From: an uncultured Bacillota bacterium
Lineage (GTDB): Bacteria; Bacillota_I; Bacilli_A; RFN20; CAG-631
Reading direction: 5' to 3'
Assembly (NCBI GenBank): GCA_902491575.1
Contig: CABUID010000002.1
Coordinates: 62,001 to 126,000 of the forward strand
DNA: 64,000 nt
In this document: in pieces, positions 61,366-64,000 of the stretch
How positions within the stretch are numbered: the stretch's first letter is position 1
How the letters are laid out: each line of letters begins with the position of its first letter
Position numbers and translations under genes: made by a program
The notes under the pieces: generated by a model
Database searches by the model: none
What the model was told of the DNA's origin: nothing
The model's input: the letters and a program-made list of their open reading frames with translations, nothing else

Positions 61366-61681
61366 TACTTATTATATCAATACAATAAGAATGTGTATGC
61401 GAGCAAGGAAATTCACCTACGGCGAATCTTTGTTTTATGATATTCGTTCTAATCGAGTGAAACTCGTTCTTATAGCGACAGATGCAGGAGAAGCATCCAA
61501 AAAGAAAATTATGGATAAATGTCACTACTTTCATGTTCCCTATAAAATGATGATGGATAAACAAGAATTAGCGAACATTTTCAATAAAAATATTTCATCA
61601 TTTGGTATTACGGATGAACATTTGGCCAAAAAGTTTTTAGAAAATTTAAATAAAGGAGGAAATAATTATGGGAATCAATAA
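61358..61681 (+). CDS. ylxQ: YlxQ, ribosomal L7Ae-family protein
   Basis: A 107-residue L7Ae/L30e-like RNA-binding protein. The fold pattern is visible (RMCMRARKFTYGES, then VKLVLIATDAGEASKKKI and CHYFHVPYKMMMDKQEL). It probably binds kink-turn RNA. The start at 61358 (ATG) follows a TTG at 61355; no close ribosome site, so coupling to rnpM translation is likely. Overlaps infB by 14 bases. Confidence 0.88.
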   Translation: MDNTYYINTIRMCMRARKFTYGESLFYDIRSNRVKLVLIATDAGEASKKKIMDKCHYFHVPYKMMMDKQELANIFNKNISSFGITDEHLAKKFLENLNKGGNNYGNQ

Positions 61682-63554
61682 AAATTACAATAACAAAAGA
61701 CCTAATGGAAATAATTCAAAAATGCATAACAATAAGAAAAAAGGGTCTTTAATTTCAAATGTAAACAACCATAAAATGAATAAGCAAGACATAAAAAATA
61801 AATTAAATGATGGTGTCTTGGTTTATAATGGACCTTTAACTGTTTCTGAACTTGCAGAAAAACTTGGAATTTCTGCTGTTGATGTTGTTCGTTCTTTATT
61901 TTTAGAAAAAATCATGGTAAATGTCAATACCACATTAAACGATGATTATATTGAGCTTGTAGCACTTAAATATGGTTATGAAGTACAAAAAGAAAAAATA
62001 GTTGAACTTGAAAACTTTGAAGAAATGGAAATTAAGGATAACCCTTCAATGTTACAAGAACGTCCACCTGTCGTAACGATCATGGGACATGTCGATCATG
62101 GTAAAACAACTTTATTAGATGCTATTCGAAAATCGCGTGTCGTTGCTGGAGAATTTGGTGGGATTACTCAACATATTGGTGCTTATCAAACCATAGTTAA
62201 AAATAGTAAAATTACTTTTATTGATACCCCTGGGCATGAAGCTTTTACTGAAATGCGAGCAAGAGGGGCTAAAATTACGGATATCGTTATTATTGTAGTA
62301 GCAGCAGATGATGGCGTTAAACCACAAACAATTGAAGCTGTAAACCATGCGAAAGCAGCGAATGTGCCCATTATTGTTGCAGTGAATAAAATGGACAAAC
62401 CAGCGGCAAACTATGATAGAGTCGTTCAACAAATGTCTGAACTTGGCTTAATGCCAGAAGAATGGGGAGGAAGTACAATTTATCGAAAGATATCTGCCAA
62501 ATCGGGCATGGGACTAGATGATTTACTAGAAACTATTCTTTTAGCAGCAGAACTTGAAGAGTTAAAAGCTAATCCACATCGTTATGCAATGGGTACTGTT
62601 GTTGAAGCACGTTTAGATAAGCAAAGAGGTTCTATCGCTACATTTTTAGTACAAAATGGTACTTTAAGAATTGGAGATTGTGTCGTTGCCGGTACTTGTT
62701 TTGGAAAAGTTAGACAATTAAGAGACGATTTAGGAAGACAATTATCTGAAGCTGGTCCATCCACTCCAGTGGAAATATCTGGTTTACAAGATGTTCCAGT
62801 TGCTGGCGATAAATTTATGGCTTTTGAAAATGAAAAGATGGCTAGAGATATTGCAGATAAAAGAAAAGAAGCAAAAATTTTATCGGAACGTAAAATTACC
62901 AGTGCAAATACTTTAGAATCTTTCATTGCAAATTCTGGCGAACATCAAACGATAAATGTAATCATAAAATCCGATGTACAAGGCTCTGCAGAAGCTGTAA
63001 AGAATGCATTAGAAAAGTTAAAAATTGAAAATGTATCTGTAAATGTTATTGCTTCCTATGCAGGCGCAATAACGGAATCAGATGTATTATTAGCAAGTGC
63101 TAGTAATGCCATAATTTATGGATTTAATGTTCGACCTGATTCGATTGTTCGTAAAAAAGCACAAGAAGAAGGCGTAGATATACGTTTACATAATATCATT
63201 TATAATCTTCTTGAAGAAATGCAAGCAGCTATGAAAGGAATGTTAAAACCAATTTATAAAGAAGTAGTTACTGGTCAAGCAGAAGTAAGACAAACCTTTA
63301 AAGTTGGCAAAGTAGGTGTCATTGCTGGTTGTTATATTACTTTAGGTTTTATTAAATCCAATGCAAAAGTACGATTAATTCGTGGTGGAATTGTTGTTTA
63401 TGAAGGTCAATTATCTTCCTTAAAACGCTTTAAAGATGATGTTAAAGAAGTTAAAGAAGGCTATGAATGTGGAATGATGATTGATGGCTATAACGACATC
63501 AAAGAACAAGACATCATTGAAGGTTATGAAATGCAAGAAGTAGAAAGAAAATAG
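61668..63554 (+). CDS. infB: Translation initiation factor IF-2
   Basis: Delivers fMet-tRNA to the 30S subunit with GTP. The 628-residue protein has a short Asn/Lys-rich N-terminus (~1-45), the IF2-N domain (~50-105) and the G domain with GHVDHGKT at 140-147, DTPGHEAF and NKMDK. Domains II, III and the fMet-binding C2 end follow. It is a short-form IF-2, without the long N-terminal spacer of many bacteria. AAAGGAGG precedes the ATG. Confidence 0.97.
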   Translation: MGINKNYNNKRPNGNNSKMHNNKKKGSLISNVNNHKMNKQDIKNKLNDGVLVYNGPLTVSELAEKLGISAVDVVRSLFLEKIMVNVNTTLNDDYIELVALKYGYEVQKEKIVELENFEEMEIKDNPSMLQERPPVVTIMGHVDHGKTTLLDAIRKSRVVAGEFGGITQHIGAYQTIVKNSKITFIDTPGHEAFTEMRARGAKITDIVIIVVAADDGVKPQTIEAVNHAKAANVPIIVAVNKMDKPAANYDRVVQQMSELGLMPEEWGGSTIYRKISAKSGMGLDDLLETILLAAELEELKANPHRYAMGTVVEARLDKQRGSIATFLVQNGTLRIGDCVVAGTCFGKVRQLRDDLGRQLSEAGPSTPVEISGLQDVPVAGDKFMAFENEKMARDIADKRKEAKILSERKITSANTLESFIANSGEHQTINVIIKSDVQGSAEAVKNALEKLKIENVSVNVIASYAGAITESDVLLASASNAIIYGFNVRPDSIVRKKAQEEGVDIRLHNIIYNLLEEMQAAMKGMLKPIYKEVVTGQAEVRQTFKVGKVGVIAGCYITLGFIKSNAKVRLIRGGIVVYEGQLSSLKRFKDDVKEVKEGYECGMMIDGYNDIKEQDIIEGYEMQEVERK

Positions 63555-63564
63555 AGGTAGTAAA

Positions 63565-63906
63565 ATGAACGAAAAAAGAGCAGACCGTTTATCTAGTATT
63601 GTTCAAAAAGCTATTTCAGATATTATTCAATATAAAGTAAAAAGTGATAAAGTAGGGTTTGTAACAGTAACAGCTGCTAAAGTAACACGAGATTTATCTT
63701 ATTGTTATGTATATGTTTCTATTTTAAATGATCCACATCATGAAAAATTTGAAGCATTAAATAAAATAAAGGGATTTGTTAGGACTGAGCTTGGTCATGA
63801 AGTTCAAATGAGAAAAGTTCCAGAAATCGTCTTTAAATTAGATGAATCGATTGAAAATTATCGTCATATTGAAGAATTACTAGAAGAAGGAAAAAAAACT
63901 GATTAG
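63565..63906 (+). CDS. rbfA: 30S ribosome-binding factor A
   Basis: A 113-residue KH-like factor for 16S rRNA processing and 30S assembly. The pattern NEKRADRLSSIVQKAISDIIQYKVKS start and LGHEVQMRKVPEIVFKLDESIE are typical. Last gene of the operon, 10 bases after infB, and directly followed by a strong terminator. Confidence 0.95.
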   Translation: MNEKRADRLSSIVQKAISDIIQYKVKSDKVGFVTVTAAKVTRDLSYCYVYVSILNDPHHEKFEALNKIKGFVRTELGHEVQMRKVPEIVFKLDESIENYRHIEELLEEGKKTD

Positions 63907-63931
63907 GCCGTTTTTATTACGGCCTTTTTTT
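63905..63931 (+). terminator. Terminator of the rimP-rbfA operon
   Basis: 7-bp GC-rich stem AGGCCGT/ACGGCCT with a 7-base loop and a run of T; begins inside the rbfA stop codon. Confidence 0.93.
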
Positions 63932-63945
63932 GGAGGATTTAAAAA

Positions 63946-64000
63946 ATGAAACATTTGATGAATTTTCTTAAAGGAATTGCCATCGGAATAGCGAATGTGA
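63946..64000 (+). CDS. DUF368 family membrane protein, N-terminus only
   Basis: Only 18 codons are visible (MKHLMNFLKGIAIGIANV). The FLKGIAIGIANV pattern matches the start of DUF368 (PopT/DUF368-type) membrane proteins, which usually continue PGVSGGT; family members have been linked to undecaprenyl-phosphate recycling. TTGGAGGA precedes the ATG. The rest lies beyond the right edge. Confidence 0.6.
   Translation, partial: MKHLMNFLKGIAIGIANV

Noticed and set aside
1..64000. Mycoplasma genetic code (TGA as Trp)
   Set aside because: TGA ends several genes (for example 9031-9033 and 10392-10394) and Trp is TGG throughout.
1..64000. tRNA, rRNA, insertion sequence or prophage genes
   Set aside because: I found no tRNA-like arms with T-loop signature, no rRNA segments, and no transposase, integrase or phage structural gene.

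Overview
This 64 kb window is an AT-rich, gene-dense stretch of a bacterial chromosome. It uses the standard stop codons: TGA ends several genes in ATGA stop/start overlaps and tryptophan is TGG, which excludes the Mycoplasma code. The evidence points to an anaerobic low-GC member of the Bacilli, probably a gut lineage near Erysipelotrichia or the RF39/Mollicutes-like groups. It has a class III (oxygen-sensitive) ribonucleotide reductase, a T-box leader before tyrS, the Firmicutes rimP-nusA-rnpM-ylxQ-infB-rbfA operon, LytTR signalling and many lipoproteins. The lineage is inferred; no rRNA or tRNA gene was seen.

Left part (1-13.5 kb): nrdD runs off the left edge. Divergent from it is a tight six-gene operon (1905-13446) with overlapping or touching genes. 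It encodes a giant DUF4011/SF1 helicase with a C-terminal restriction-nuclease-like domain, a Hanks-type Ser/Thr kinase with a novel C-terminal half, a coiled-coil protein starting SGPK, a double zinc-ribbon/FHA protein, an NrdG-like radical SAM protein, and a ClpB-like AAA+ ATPase whose first AAA module looks dead. This combination (phospho-signalling, unfoldase, radical chemistry and nuclease-helicase) is the best candidate for an undescribed system, possibly defence or stress.

Middle part (13.5-46.6 kb): a mosaic of small transcription units. They include peptide deformylase, a lipoprotein with a barnase-like ribonuclease domain, a CYTH protein, a membrane-fused spermidine-synthase-like protein, a sigma factor with a very long C-terminal extension, and a DegV protein. 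A membrane XRE regulator follows that appears to be made from a leaderless mRNA. Next come a Nudix hydrolase, a broken DUF4143 ATPase, a heterodimeric ABC exporter under a perfect palindrome, an SGNH-hydrolase lipoprotein, a PlsC acyltransferase with a zinc ribbon, and a fusion of a degenerate cysteine synthase with serine acetyltransferase. A LytTR two-component system precedes a second ABC pair. A Tyr-type phosphatase, a serpin lipoprotein, a Gfo/Idh/MocA oxidoreductase, a membrane-anchored DUF1508-repeat protein, DUF1848 and two COG0523 GTPases (one with five His/Cys-rich repeats) complete it.

Right part (46.6-64 kb): mostly core functions. There is an aminotransferase, a five-gene membrane-protein operon, a cold-shock protein, a LacI-family regulator and T-box-controlled tyrS. 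The hpt-purB-purA salvage cluster makes IMP and then AMP. A COG2509 flavoprotein, the rimP-to-rbfA translation/transcription operon, and the start of a DUF368 membrane protein at the edge follow.
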